Shown here: positions 12,701 to 22,979 of the stretch, in pieces | Layout: every line of letters begins with the position of its first letter | Numbering within the stretch: the first letter of the stretch is position 1 | DNA from: Ifrita kowaldi | Taxonomy: Eukaryota > Chordata > Aves > Passeriformes > Cinclosomatidae | NCBI GenBank assembly: GCA_013398055.1 | Contig: VZRS01014884.1 | Coordinates: 1,124,747-1,188,746, forward strand | Reading direction: 5' to 3' | Length of the DNA stretch: 64,000 bases | Program-made: the position numbers and the translations under genes | Notes under the pieces: generated by a model | Seen by the model: only the letters and a program-made list of their open reading frames with translations | Told to the model about the DNA's origin: nothing | The model's database searches: none

Positions 12701-15700
12701 GAAATGATGCATATAAGAATTAAAAAAAAAGCCAAACCTGAACAACTCAAGAAGCCCTTTCCACCACTCATTTTTAGTGAAATTTCTATTTGTTGAAACT
12801 GCAGATATAAATCTGATTTCTTCTTTTCTGTTTTATTCAACATTATATCAAGGAAAGTTCTCCAGCTAGCAAAAGCAAATTTGAATTCTTGAGTCCTCTT
12901 TTCACCTCAATGAGCCATGAACTTTAAAGATTAAAACCAGCACTCAGTATAAAGCATGTAGCTAAAGTACCAGGCAGTGCAAAACTGATCATCTCAGTGG
13001 TGTGAACTTGGCCTTCTTTTATTCTTTGTATCTTTGCTGTACTGTTTAGAAATTAACTGAGCTTTATGTTTAATGACATGAGAAAAATGCGCTGGAAGAC
13101 CTTTGCAGAACAGCACAGTTAATCAAGGTTATTACAGGAACATTAACTTTTTTTAGTCATTGTAATGATGAAAACAAATTTAGAACCTTACGTTTTTCAA
13201 CTATAAATTATATGAATTGCATGAAATAATTCCTCTCTCTTAAGAAGAATAAATTTGTATCTTTCAAATAGTGGATACCTGTACTTAATGAGGACATGTT
13301 GTAATATGGCTGTGTAATCTAATTCTTCTAAGAAATGGGAATAAAGTCTGGTTCTGTAGTGCAGTGTATTAGGAATAGTACAGAAGTGGGATTTGTTGAT
13401 CCCAGAGTGTAGTTAATGGCACTACAGACTAATGGAAAAAGCTTGTTAACTAATAAAAGTGGAAATGTTGAAACTTTGCTCTTCATTTAATTGTTTGGGT
13501 TTTTTTTTTTACATGTAATGCATGTTCTTTCTCTTGTGCTGTAGACCCAGGTTGATGGACAGCTTTTCTTAATAAAACACCTTTTGATTCTTCGTGAACA
13601 AATTGCTCCTTTCCACACTGATTTCACCATTAAGGAAATTTCCCTGGACCTTAAGAAAACTAGAGGTACTAAACAGTTGCTGGCTGCAGAATGGGATGGG
13701 ATTGTCCTCCCTTAATGTGCCAGCAAAAGTTTTGGGTTTATTTTATGTTCACTTGCAATGACCTGTATGCTTTTTCTAATCTCTTGCTTTGTTCCTAGCT
13801 TCTCTGAAAAAAACCAAAACCATTCTCCTACTCAGGGCAATTCAAGATGTATCTAACAGATTCTTTGTTTTTGTATGAAATGCATTTGCCTGCTTTTGCT
13901 GCTGACCTAACTTATTTATCCAGTCTTTTTGAAGAACAGCTAAATAATCTACATTTCTATTGCACAGAGATGTCTTTCCCCTTTTCTGACCTGTTAAAGG
14001 AATATCTTTTCTTACTGCTGCTTAGCAGGTGAATTTAACAATACATAGTCAACTTACCTAGAGCAAATTGAGATTTCCTGGACCTTTCTGTGAGGTTTTT
14101 GTTTTGGGAAAGATTTCTTATTTTGCAAATTCAGTAAATAGTATTGTTGGATGGTGTTATGTAGCAAGTGTGTCTCTTGTAGGAAGTGAAAATAGGAGTA
14201 GTGGCCATGGCCACAGTTTTTGAAATTGTACTATTGTTCCCAAACTCTCTGAGAGAAAAAAACTCTCAATACAAAACTGAACTGTCATGCACTTTCCAGG
14301 CTCTAAGGATAATGGGAAGAATTACTGGAGGCATGTCAAGTTTCTCTCCTTCCATTCCAGAAGAGAAAGCTGAAGAAATAACTTCTCTTTCCTGCTGTCT
14401 GATATGCTGCAGTCTTAACTCTGAAGCAAGCATTTCTTACACTAACCATTTCACTTGTTGCATTTGAACATCAATGAAACCTCCTACCTGTTGAGTGGTT
14501 TCTAGTTGACTGGAGGTTAAAGGGCAAATACATCCTTTTGGTGTGTTGTGCTGGCTGACACACAAGTTTGTTCTGCATCTTCATTTAATGGAATAAATTT
14601 TTGTGCCAGCCAGTACTTTGCAGGTGGTAGTGGTAAGTAATGGAAAACACTTTGTTTATGTTGGGTGGTGGAGGCAGTGGTGTTGAAAAGATGTAGTTGT
14701 GCTTAATTCTTTCTGTGGTGTAGGATGGGCCAGTAGGGCTTTTATATTTGGGTTGAGTTGTAGAAGAAAAATAACATGGCTAATAGTTTTACTGTGTTCT
14801 AGCCAAACTTCCTGCACACAGATTTAAGATTGAATTTGGTATTTACAGCTGAAGGGATACTGCTTGCTGTAAAAATCATGCTTTTGCCCAATTTTTTTTA
14901 AGTAGTATAATGTTAAGGTTCCTGTAAATGAAATATGTAGTGGGATAAAGGACTAGCTCATAGGTTTCTAATCAAGAATTTGGGAAGTCCTTGGAGTTTC
15001 TGATATTTCTGGTAAAAAATTCGGAGAGCAAAAATAATCTTTCTCTGTGGTCACCTTTCACTGTGTAGGAGTGCAGATTCATAGTTCACTGCAAAACCTA
15101 CAAACCTATGTGTTTGGTATTCCCTCTTTATTTAATGGCCCAGAGAGCACTTCTTTTACATCTTGTTTCCCTCCCCCTGTTTTTTACAGTGTGGTGAATT
15201 CCTTTTGAAATGAAAGAAAAAAAAAAGCAGATGGATGTGTAGGATGTTAAATGGCTGACAGTAGGGTAATGAACTATACTGCAACTATTGATAATTTTCT
15301 TTTTCCCAATTTGACTAGATACCAGCTTGACAACATCCTGTTGAGACTATAGGTGTAATTTCAGTGTCTTGTCTTAATTACAGACATTGATGGTTTTCCT
15401 TCTTGGGACTTCTGTGGAGAACATAATCATGAATGTTTATCAACCTTGATGTTTTGTTTTTAGTCCTAACTAAAACAATTTACCACAGAGGAAAGAAGCA
15501 CCAATTCATAGTTATTTCGTGCAACTGTACTTGGTTTTCCCAGGCAATGAGGCAATGTGTGCAAAATTCTGCATATTGTTTGTAAATGCTTAAATAGCTT
15601 ACGTAAAAGTCTTCCACGTGGAGAGTAACAGGAAGCAGAGAGCTCACACAATTTTCATGCTCATAGCACTGCAATAACTTGTTAGTTTCTTGTAATTTAT

Positions 15701-18700
15701 TTATCTGTTTAGACTGTGCAACTGTTAGGTTCAGGTGTACCATAGGTGCCATTGAAAAGTGGTGAATTAAGGTTTGTGTGCTTCTGTGCATGTGCACTTG
15801 TGCATCCACTCGAGGCAGTACGGAATCATTAATGTTACAGTCATAATCATTCATGCTGGGCCTTTTTTAATGCATAAATGAGTGGTTAGAGTTTGTAGTT
15901 CCTGGAGCTGAATGGCATTGACTTACAGTGTGAGTGACTTTCTGATTCACAGATGCAGCATTTAAAATCCTGAATCCTAAGGCAGTTTCAAGATTTTTTA
16001 GACTAAACAGCAACAACGCCTTGATACAGTTCTTACTGGAGGTAATGTGGAGTCTTATTGCATTAAGAAAAATTGGGTCATTTAAGTGTGTGGTGATCTC
16101 TGGCAAATCAAAATAAGAGAATTGTTGTTCTCTGTTCAAGGGTACTCCAGAAATCAGAGAACATTACATCGACTCCAAGAAAGATGTAGATCGTCATCTG
16201 AAATCAGCTTGTGAGCAGTTTATTCAGCAGCAAACCAAACAGTTTATAGAACAGCTGGAGGAGTTCATGACAAAGGTACAAATGTGTTGTGTGTTTGTTA
16301 ACCTAGCAAACTGAAGTACTGGTAGGACAAGGGAATTGGTATTTAAATTGGGTATAGGACAAGCTGCTAGTGCTCTGTGATTAGCTGAAGATAATGAGCT
16401 TTCATTTAAGTTCCAACAGCAATTTTCCAGGCATTTTTGAGATTAATGGGTTAAAGGAACATGACATAGTTTGTTTTAAGAAGCAGCCCTAACCCTTGTG
16501 TTCTTTGATCACGAAGCTTTAGTTTTTCATTGAATTGGAACAGGTGTGTGAAGGTTGGCAGGGGCTTTTCTTTTTGCAGGAACTACTTTGACTACATTTG
16601 TAAGCCTTCAAAAACAGCCTTGGGTCATGTGTGTTCATGAGGGAGATCTTAGAGTATTAGATGTCTTGTTACAATACATTTCTTTCTAGAACCTGCTCTA
16701 GAGGTCAGGATTTCTAGGTATCTTGAGAAAACCTCGCAACAGGATATATTCTGAACCTTAGGTGCTGAGAATAACTGACATGACCTCTCAGAAACTGGGG
16801 CTACAGCATTGCATGGACTGCAGATATCCCAGCTGCTGATTTTTGAGAATTTAGAAGATTACAGTATTAAATTTACTCACGCCTGTCGTGCTGGGGTAGA
16901 GATCAGTGGCAAGCCTAAAATACAGATGGGTAACTGGTGAGATTGATAGATTGTCTGAGTGATCTCAATGATTCATTGGGAATCTGGGGAGTTTGACTAA
17001 GCTGCTTAAGGATAAATCTCTTTTGAGGTTTTGTATCCTTAGGTGCCTAAGCATCTTTGTAAATTTAATCCCATTTTGAATTTTACTTTCAAGAATTGAT
17101 CACGGTTGTAATTTTGAATTGCATTTCTGTCAAGCTGCTTCCCCTGTGTGTTGTTAAGTCAGGTCATAGAAGAGAGAGAGCAGTGGAGATTCCGTACACT
17201 GTGGTATCTAAGAGGGTTGTACAATTTTTACTTGGTCACTTTGTTGTGAACTCAACTGAAAGAAACATCATTTTGTTGATTTTACTTGTTTTAGGTGGCT
17301 GCTTTAAAAACAATGGCCACTCAAGGAGGTCCCAATTACAGCCTTTCCCAGCAACCTTGGGCACAACCAGGTATTTACTTTGGTTTATATTCATGTTACT
17401 AATAGGAATCTGAAGAGGTGGTCAGAATAGCTTGGACTTAGAGACTGTGATTGATTTTGAAAAATTCTACATATAAGAACTGTCTACGTTTTTCTTGCAA
17501 ATCCTGGCTTCCATTTTTGCTTGCGTGCTATTTGGAATGTCTTAAGCCAGCTCTAAAAACCTGACAAACTTCAGAATATGTATTTAATTGGTGCAGTAGA
17601 TGAATGCCTTGAGTGTTTCTCAAGCTGTGACTGTTCTTGCATGTAAACAGCATTTCTGCAACTGCATACAGAATGTGCTTAAGGAATTAATTGATTATGT
17701 TATGATAGAGCTTTTGCTTTTGTAGGAAAGAATGTATCCTCATTGAAACCCTTATTGTCTGTACATTTGGTATTTACTTTGTCTTCAGTTTTCCTGTCAT
17801 TATGCAAAAATGGAATCCGGGTTTGTTTCCCTCTTTTTGAAAATTCAAATGTCAATGCTTCATAGGAACATTTGGAGCAGTTTTAGATGTTCCTAGGGTG
17901 TTTTGCTCTTCATATTACAAAATTGTGCTTCTGGGTGAAAAAATCTGATTATTCCAATTCTTACATTGGAACCTTCTGTTGCATCATATTCTTAAGATGC
18001 AAAGCCAGCCATGTTCATACATAATTCAGTGCTGCTCAATGGGTCAGACACTCTCAAGGGCTAACTTGAGCTTCTACTTAACATCGCCCGCTTCTTCAGG
18101 AGTATTTTTAATGTTTGTTTGGAGATAATTATGTGTGTAGAGAGAGGCAGATCGAAGTCGAGCTTCTGCTGTTCCATGGAGTCATTTGTCTGGGAAGCAG
18201 GACTAGGCAAAAAGTTTAGATGTGGCAGCAGTTGGTGGAGGGGGAAAGCCCATATAGGATATTAACTTCAGTACTTTAAAACTACAGAACGTATTTTTCC
18301 CCTGACCTTCAAGCAATGATCTTGTAAAATCATTAAAATTCCTAGCAGTAAAGAAAGAAGGTCTTGTCTGACAGAGAATTCCGGTCTGATTGATTCAAAA
18401 TCCAGATTACTGTGCAGCCTTTCCTCTCACAGACATGGCCTGTGATCAGTAAGGAGAATTTGTGATATTCTGTTCTCTTTACTAGCACTGTTTATTTCCC
18501 AGCAGTTTCTTTTCCAGGTAAACTTTCTGAGAGGGAGCCTATGTAGAGCTTTGCTTTTTTTGTTGCTATTGGAGGGCTGTGATTTCAGAAACCTCAGGAG
18601 GATGTGGTAGCTTTCAGAAATGGAGTGGATGCATTTTCTGCAGGGAAAGGAAGCAGTGTCTGGCATGCTGTGGTCCTGTGGTGGGTTTGATACTGCACAG

Positions 18701-20874
18701 CCCAGCTGCCCCCTTTCTCCCTTCCACTCAAACCTGTGGTAATGATCTGCCCAGAAGAGTGGAGGTGATTTTCTGGAGCATAGGTTTCAGCGAGCAGAAC
18801 TCCAGTTTAGCCTGCTAACCATATTTTCTTTCACTTTCAGCAAAGATCAACGATCTGGTCTCTTCCACTTACAGGACAATAAAAACAAAGTTGCCATCAA
18901 CTTTACGAAGCATGTCCTTATACTTGTCCAATAAAGATACAGAGTTAATTCTGTTTAAGCCAGTCAGGGTGAGTATTGCTGCCATGTTTTCCTGGAGGTG
19001 TTTCATGGTGATGTCTGTAGCTTAAAAAAGCCAAATCTATACAGCTGTGCTGCTCTCGCTTGCACTACACAACACACACATATGACAGGGAAGTAACTGC
19101 TGCTCTTTATTCTGTACATCTTCCACTTGGCACCAAATGAGCTACCATAAAGAAAATTAACTCTGTCCCACACCAAACCAGTAGATTTTGGTCAGTTATG
19201 CATGGCCAGGAACACCAGAGGCAGAGAGGGTGATACGGATTCAGTGGAAAACCTACTATAAACCACCAGGAGAACCAAGCTTGAGTTTTAAGCTTCCAGA
19301 TTAAGTCTTTAGGACTCAGTGTTTCACTTCAGCACATCTTAGCTGAAGTTTTTACCTCACAACTAATGTGTATTCCTTGTGGCTGTTTTGGGGCTTGCTT
19401 TAGAAAAGTTCTTAAAGCTTGATGGCTTGTCCCTACCTGGTCACTTCAGCAGCTATTCCATGTACATTGTGCTTGTTCTGGTTCATGTTTAAGATGGGTG
19501 TTACGTTTTTTAATACTGATTTTTTTGTTCTTTCCTTTAAAAGAATAACATTCAGCAAATGTTCCAGAAACTCCATGCTCTGTTAAAGGAAGAATTTAGT
19601 AATGAAGACCTCCAGATCATAGCTTGTCCTTCAATGGAACAGGTATATATTGAAGCTCCCTGTTTTATCAGTTGCTCTTTCATGTGACTGGCTTTTTTAA
19701 AGATTGATTTTTTTCATTTTTCTTATTTCCAGTGTTCAGAGTCCTTATTTATTTATTATCCCACTTAATTCTGGATGATTAAACTTTGGGCTTTATCTGA
19801 TCTTTAGGCTCTCAAAGCTAGGAGGAGGCTTTGTTTGGTTGGGTTTTTTTAATAAATGTCTAATAGATTTTCTTAAACCAAGGTGGTGATTGATGTTGCT
19901 GGGGATTGGGTTGTACAGCACTGTAGAAGAGTCTTGCCATTTCCTGCCATTGTCTTCTTGGAAAGGTATCAAAGTCAGCGAATATGCCTTTAAAAAACCT
20001 GTGCAGTTGAAGGCATCTCGCTTTTGACAAATACAAAAAGCAGCAACTTTTACATTTAGGAAGCATGAGAATGAATTACTAGAGTGCATTTGAAGTGAAT
20101 TGTATTGAGGAAATGTGCACATGTTTGTGGAAGTGTAACCCTACATGGTAAGGTCTTTAGTCTCAGAGATTATTTGGGTTAAGAATTTCCTGTGTTAGGA
20201 TTCTCTGTCAGAAACCAAGTAGGCTTTTAAAAATGTCACTTTGACCTCAGTAGTCTAGGGAATGTGGGTAGAATCTTGATCATCACAGGATGACAGTATT
20301 TAAACAGGTAATCTAGTTTATGGATTAGAGGATGTTGCCTGCAGTGCGTGTGACCCCAGGAATGTGTGATAACTGTCCTGGAGCACTGAGTGGGAGTGAT
20401 GCACCATGAGGAGGTGGGGTTATCCTAGAGGGGATGGCTTCCTCTAATTGTTTATCTGATGAACCCTAGGATGGGTGTATGGGAAACCATATTGTAATCT
20501 ATGGGAAACAAATATTTTGAAGGATCCCAAATGTGTTTCAGATATTTGAGATGAATGGTAACATTTTTTGCCAGTGTGCCTGTTCTTGGGAATTTCTTGA
20601 CAACACATGAAGTTATCTTAGGAAGTTTGTCACAGTAGTTTTGACTGCTAAAATGAGTGGTCAGAATCCTCAGCAGCTGCATTTTAAAAAGCCTGTGAGT
20701 AGGCATTTAAATGGAAATTTTGGCAGTTGTTTCGTAATTGTCTTCTGATTAATGTGCTTAATCCTGTTTAAAGGTTAAAATATGGCACATCAGTTTTGAA
20801 ACTTGGTTGCTCTGTCTAACATAGGCTTTCATTTTGTCTTTCAGGTGAACTTACTTTTGTCGGTGTCCAAGTAG
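666..20874 (+). CDS. COG3: COG3, conserved oligomeric Golgi complex subunit 3 (3' part of gene, 16 coding exons)
   Basis: COG3 (yeast Sec34 homologue) is a lobe-A subunit of the COG complex, which tethers recycling vesicles at Golgi membranes and keeps glycosylation enzymes in place. Sixteen exons bounded by AG and GT join without a frame break into 547 codons and a stop. The product closely follows the vertebrate COG3 C-terminal region as I remember it, e.g. [79 protein letters not shown] and the extreme C-terminus ending LLLSVSK. If the protein has the human length (828 aa), the window encodes about residues 282-828. The Sec34-like N-terminal domain and promoter are upstream; the part here is the helical-rod C-terminal half. 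Join: 666-746, 956-999, 1204-1330, 1825-1916, 4361-4500, 5740-5900, 7990-8095, 9867-9991, 11613-11702, 13545-13665, 15953-16041, 16141-16275, 17295-17370, 18841-18968, 19544-19642, 20845-20874. No lesion is seen. Confidence 0.97.
956..999 (+). CDS. COG3: COG3 coding exon (approx. residues 309-323)
   Basis: 44 nt encoding TLIEQVEQRSEKMP plus two bases of the next Glu codon. The acceptor follows a T-rich tract (tttttttttgggtag). The donor is placed at gtgagt after CCTGA because only this choice restores E-Y-Q-Q with the next exon. Confidence 0.94.
1204..1330 (+). CDS. COG3: COG3 coding exon (approx. residues 323-365)
   Basis: 127 nt encoding YQQVLNEIHQCYLDQRELLL, then GPSIASTVTELTSQNNRDHC and AL. 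Acceptor ttcttgctag, donor gtaggt. Completes the split Glu codon of the previous exon and ends in phase 0. Confidence 0.95.
1825..1916 (+). CDS. COG3: COG3 coding exon (approx. residues 366-396)
   Basis: 92 nt encoding VRSGCAFMVHVCQDEHQLYN, then EFFTKPTPKL and two bases of an Asp codon. Acceptor gaatacag, donor gtaggt. Followed by a 2.4-kb intron. Confidence 0.95.
1917..4360 (+). other. COG3: COG3 intron, 2.4 kb
   Basis: AT-rich intron with short poly(T) tracts (for example near 3,036). No second gene, recognisable repeat or structural RNA is evident. The internal ORF at 3,828-4,115 looks random. Confidence 0.85.
4361..4500 (+). CDS. COG3: COG3 coding exon (approx. residues 396-443)
   Basis: 140 nt encoding ELLEKLCLSLYDVLRPMIIH, then VIHLETLSELCGILKNEMLE and DHVQNN. 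Acceptor tccttcatag, donor gtaact. Ends in phase 1, so the first base of the following Ala codon is here. Confidence 0.96.
4501..5739 (+). other. COG3: COG3 intron, 1.2 kb
   Basis: Ordinary intron. The ORFs at 5,290-5,520 (-) and 5,383-5,625 (+) overlap each other and have neither splice context nor recognisable products. No repeat was recognised. Confidence 0.8.
5740..5900 (+). CDS. COG3: COG3 coding exon (approx. residues 443-496)
   Basis: 161 nt encoding AEQLGAFAAGAKQMLEDVQE, then [34 protein letters not shown]. Acceptor ttgtcag, donor gtacag; ends in phase 0. A highly conserved block and the best single anchor for COG3. Confidence 0.97.
5901..7989 (+). other. COG3: COG3 intron, 2.1 kb, with a TCTA microsatellite
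   Basis: The second-longest intron in this part of the gene. It contains the tetranucleotide array listed separately. No gene, CR1 fragment or structural RNA was recognised. Confidence 0.85.
6911..6949. repeat. TCTA tetranucleotide microsatellite
   Basis: About nine consecutive TCTA-type units with one TTTA interruption inside a COG3 intron. A simple-sequence repeat, likely length-polymorphic. Confidence 0.95.
7990..8095 (+). CDS. COG3: COG3 coding exon (approx. residues 497-532)
   Basis: 106 nt encoding QIAQSLKEEQKKLPSEASFS, then DVRLEDPESCSLVKS and one base of Gly. Acceptor tctttgcag, donor gtatga. The acidic, Ser-rich stretch is the less conserved linker of COG3, as expected for the family. 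Confidence 0.95.
8096..9866 (+). other. COG3: COG3 intron, 1.8 kb
   Basis: Intronic, AT-rich, with poly(T) at about 9,530-9,544. No exon or repeat was recognised. Confidence 0.8.
9867..9991 (+). CDS. COG3: COG3 coding exon (approx. residues 532-573)
   Basis: 125 nt encoding SAESLNPRHQSTISPADLHG, then [20 protein letters not shown] and D. Acceptor tttaaacag, donor gtatgc; ends in phase 0. Confidence 0.96.
10850..11480. other. GC-rich block inside a COG3 intron (origin unknown)
   Basis: This roughly 0.6-kb stretch is clearly richer in G+C and CpG than the surrounding intron and carries a 144-codon antisense ORF (10,834-11,268) overlapping a second one. I do not recognise a repeat family, and the antisense peptide shows no domain. 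It may be an old insertion or a regulatory element. Confidence 0.4.
11613..11702 (+). CDS. COG3: COG3 coding exon (approx. residues 574-603)
   Basis: 90 nt, phase 0 to 0, encoding RAVFQGLSQEALSACIQSLL and then GAADSISKNK. Acceptor cttccctgcag, donor gtcaga. Because it is phase-neutral, skipping would keep the frame. Confidence 0.96.
11703..13544 (+). other. COG3: COG3 intron, 1.8 kb
   Basis: AT-rich intron. No gene or repeat was recognised. Confidence 0.8.
13545..13665 (+). CDS. COG3: COG3 coding exon (approx. residues 604-644)
   Basis: 121 nt encoding TQVDGQLFLIKHLLILREQI, then APFHTDFTIKEISLDLKKTR and one base of Asp. Acceptor tgctgtag, donor gtacta. Confidence 0.96.
13666..15952 (+). other. 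COG3: COG3 intron, 2.3 kb
   Basis: Intronic. ORFs at 14,186-14,467 (+) and 15,480-15,854 (-) have no splice-consistent context or recognisable product. No repeat was recognised. Confidence 0.8.
15953..16041 (+). CDS. COG3: COG3 coding exon (approx. residues 644-673)
   Basis: 89 nt encoding DAAFKILNPKAVSRFFRLNS, then NNALIQFLLE. Acceptor tgattcacag, donor gtaatg. Separated from the next exon by a 99-bp intron, the shortest here. Confidence 0.96.
16141..16275 (+). CDS. COG3: COG3 coding exon (approx. residues 674-718)
   Basis: 135 nt, phase 0 to 0, encoding GTPEIREHYIDSKKDVDRHL, then KSACEQFIQQQTKQFIEQLE and EFMTK. Acceptor ctctgttcaag, donor gtacaa. Confidence 0.96.
16276..17294 (+). other. 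COG3: COG3 intron, 1.0 kb
   Basis: Intronic; nothing else was recognised. Confidence 0.8.
17295..17370 (+). CDS. COG3: COG3 coding exon (approx. residues 719-744)
   Basis: 76 nt encoding VAALKTMATQGGPNYSLSQQ, then PWAQP and one base of Ala. Acceptor acttgttttag, donor gtattt. Confidence 0.95.
17371..18840 (+). other. COG3: COG3 intron, 1.5 kb
   Basis: Intronic; no second gene or repeat was recognised. Confidence 0.8.
18841..18968 (+). CDS. COG3: COG3 coding exon (approx. residues 744-786)
   Basis: 128 nt encoding AKINDLVSSTYRTIKTKLPS, then [20 protein letters not shown] and PVR. Acceptor ctttcactttcag, donor gtgagt. Confidence 0.96.
19544..19642 (+). CDS. COG3: COG3 coding exon (approx. 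residues 787-819)
   Basis: 99 nt, phase 0 to 0, encoding NNIQQMFQKLHALLKEEFSN, then EDLQIIACPSMEQ. Acceptor ctttaaaag, donor gtatat. Confidence 0.96.
19643..20844 (+). other. COG3: COG3 last intron, 1.2 kb
   Basis: Intronic. The two antisense ORFs at 19,793-20,122 are overlapping frames of the same stretch and have no coding support. Confidence 0.8.
20845..20874 (+). CDS. COG3: COG3 terminal coding exon with stop (approx. residues 820-828)
   Basis: Only nine codons (VNLLLSVSK) and TAG lie in the last exon, after acceptor ttgtctttcag. The stop falls at the expected family C-terminus. The rest of this exon is 3' UTR. Confidence 0.95.
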   Translation: MNLLLSVSK

Positions 20875-22755
20875 CCCAAGAGCGAAGCTGCTTGGAATAA
20901 GCTTCAGCTGAATGCCAGGCAGTGAAGGGAATGCAAAGACATTTGCTTAAAGTAAAGGAAGGATCCCACTGTGCAGTCCAGTCTGCATCAAAACTATCCA
21001 GGCTGCTTAACCCTGTTTTAGGGAAAAAAACCAAAATGAACTGGTTTGTTGATTTGTTAAAGGTCTTCCTGTTCATTGGCTTGAGAGGTGGGCAGAAGAA
21101 AATGAACCAAAAACCCCATTGCTGATCACTCTTGTGGAAGCTCAATTACTGCCTTTTCCAGATATTTTCAAATTTGAAAACCTTTTTTGTTTGTCTTTTC
21201 TAATATGAAAACCATTCTTGCTTTCCCTTAATGAGCTGATATATGCAGTGGAAAGTCACACTTTCAAAGACACGCTGGAAATACAGTGCAGGGAATCAAA
21301 TGGGAGCAGCAATAGATATTTATGAGCCTTGGGAGATGATCACATTGGTATGACAATTTGACTTAAGCAGGCATGCTCTGAGTTGTTCTTCAACTTCCCT
21401 GAAAATCCTGGTAATCCACCACGTGCTTGAAAATAATTCAGAGGTTCTTGCTTGGGAAAATTTAATTTCCCATATGTGGAGTGTTTCTTGAAACACTGGA
21501 TGTTTTGTCTTTCTTGCACTCTTGTGATTGGGAGCTGTGAGGTCTGACCTGAGGTTTCATACTCTAGCCTTTCTCCATGTAAAGAGTCTCAGATCCTTTG
21601 CAGTGGAAAGCTGTGCAATATAATTTCTGTTGTTTCTGAGGGAACTGCGTGTTTTCAGATGCTTTCCAGCAACGCTTAGCATTGAGGTGTTCAGGTACTT
21701 AGTTTTAAGGCAGAGTTGGTTTTTTTGCCTTTCCCGAGATCAGATGGTGGTGTCACATGGTTTAAAGTGGGAACTGGGTCTGGAACTTGCACAGCCTTTG
21801 TGCCGTGGAGTAAGTGCTAATCAGGAGTGTGGGGATGCCTGAAACTCGATGTGCAAGGCTGTCAAATCTGCATTGTAAAGAGAGGATAAGTCCTCGGTGA
21901 CTGGTAAACAGTGCACGCTGTTGAGTGAGCATTAATTGGACATTAGTGTGGGAAGCTGGATGCTAAATGCCTGGCCCTTAATGGAGTGAACGCTTCAGAG
22001 TGTCTCAGTGTTCAAATCTTCATTGTGCAGCACTGCAAAATGAAAATGTAGTGGGTGACATGGCAGATTTTGTAACTTATTTATAAAGCCCATTTTGTAC
22101 TTTTGAATAGGAAGAAATTTCCTTGCACATGGGTGGTATTTTGATTTAATAATTTTCCTGTTATAAATAACAAGGCTGGAGTATAAGATGGTAGGATGGA
22201 AAGCTACCACAAGAAGTGTTGCAGCAGTGGTGCTGAGGTACATAAATGGTACTCATAGGATCTTACATGACTCCTTAAAAATTCACTGAAGAAACTAACA
22301 AGGAGAAAAACTTGCCCTCTCCCTTTACTTTTGTAGAAATACAGGCTGTAAAATAATGTCCAGTGCATTGTAATATATGTATATTTGTTTTTTATAAAGT
22401 TTTTCAGAAGGACTGCCTGGTCACTGTACAGAGTTATGGCTGACTTAGTACAGACATTATACAGAAGAGATGTGAAGGGTAAACCATGGCAGTAGTCACT
22501 CTCATGCTTGGGATCTTTTTTGCTCTTAGAGTACCCAGACAGCTCTAGGACAGCTGGTGGAAAGATTAGAAGAGCAATCAGTTTATACAGCCTGTTTGCT
22601 AAATGAACATTTGTTTAAACATGTACAGTTTCAGATATTTACGTTTACAAATAGTGTAAATACTTTCAAAAGATTAATTTAAGATGCTTTATATTATCTG
22701 ACTAGAAACTTGCTGTTTTTAATTTTTTTAAATAAAAATGTTGCCTCCTATTTTG
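20875..22755 (+). other. COG3: COG3 3' untranslated region
   Basis: About 1.9 kb of AT-rich sequence from the stop codon to just past the first strong AATAAA, with no intervening coding exon. The end is inferred from the poly(A) signal about 20 bases upstream. ORFs inside it (20,922-21,125; 21,630-21,842) are chance. Confidence 0.7.
22731..22736 (+). terminator. COG3: Poly(A) signal AATAAA, probable main COG3 3' end
   Basis: Canonical hexamer followed after a few bases by T/GT-rich sequence. Two more canonical hexamers at 22,822-22,827 and 22,967-22,972 could give longer 3' UTRs. Confidence 0.65.
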
Positions 22756-22966
22756 GTCCAAGAGTAAAGCTTTATTCTGTATCCTGAGGCTTGTCTGTCA
22801 AGAAAACTGTAACACAGAGACAATAAACATCCTGTAAGCACAGGCAGTGCGTTGCTGAGAAGTGTTCTTTTTTTGGCAGTAAGAGAATTGAGTTTATTTG
22901 GCACAGATATATACCTGAGTGCTGAATGTACAGCTAATTGTTAAATTTACGCCTCTTTGTGGTTAT

Positions 22967-22972
22967 AATAAA
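22967..22972 (+). terminator. COG3: Alternative distal poly(A) signal for COG3
   Basis: AATAAA inside an AT-rich stretch 236 bases after the main signal. It may mark the longest COG3 transcript. Confidence 0.4.
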
Positions 22973-22979
22973 AGTAAAT

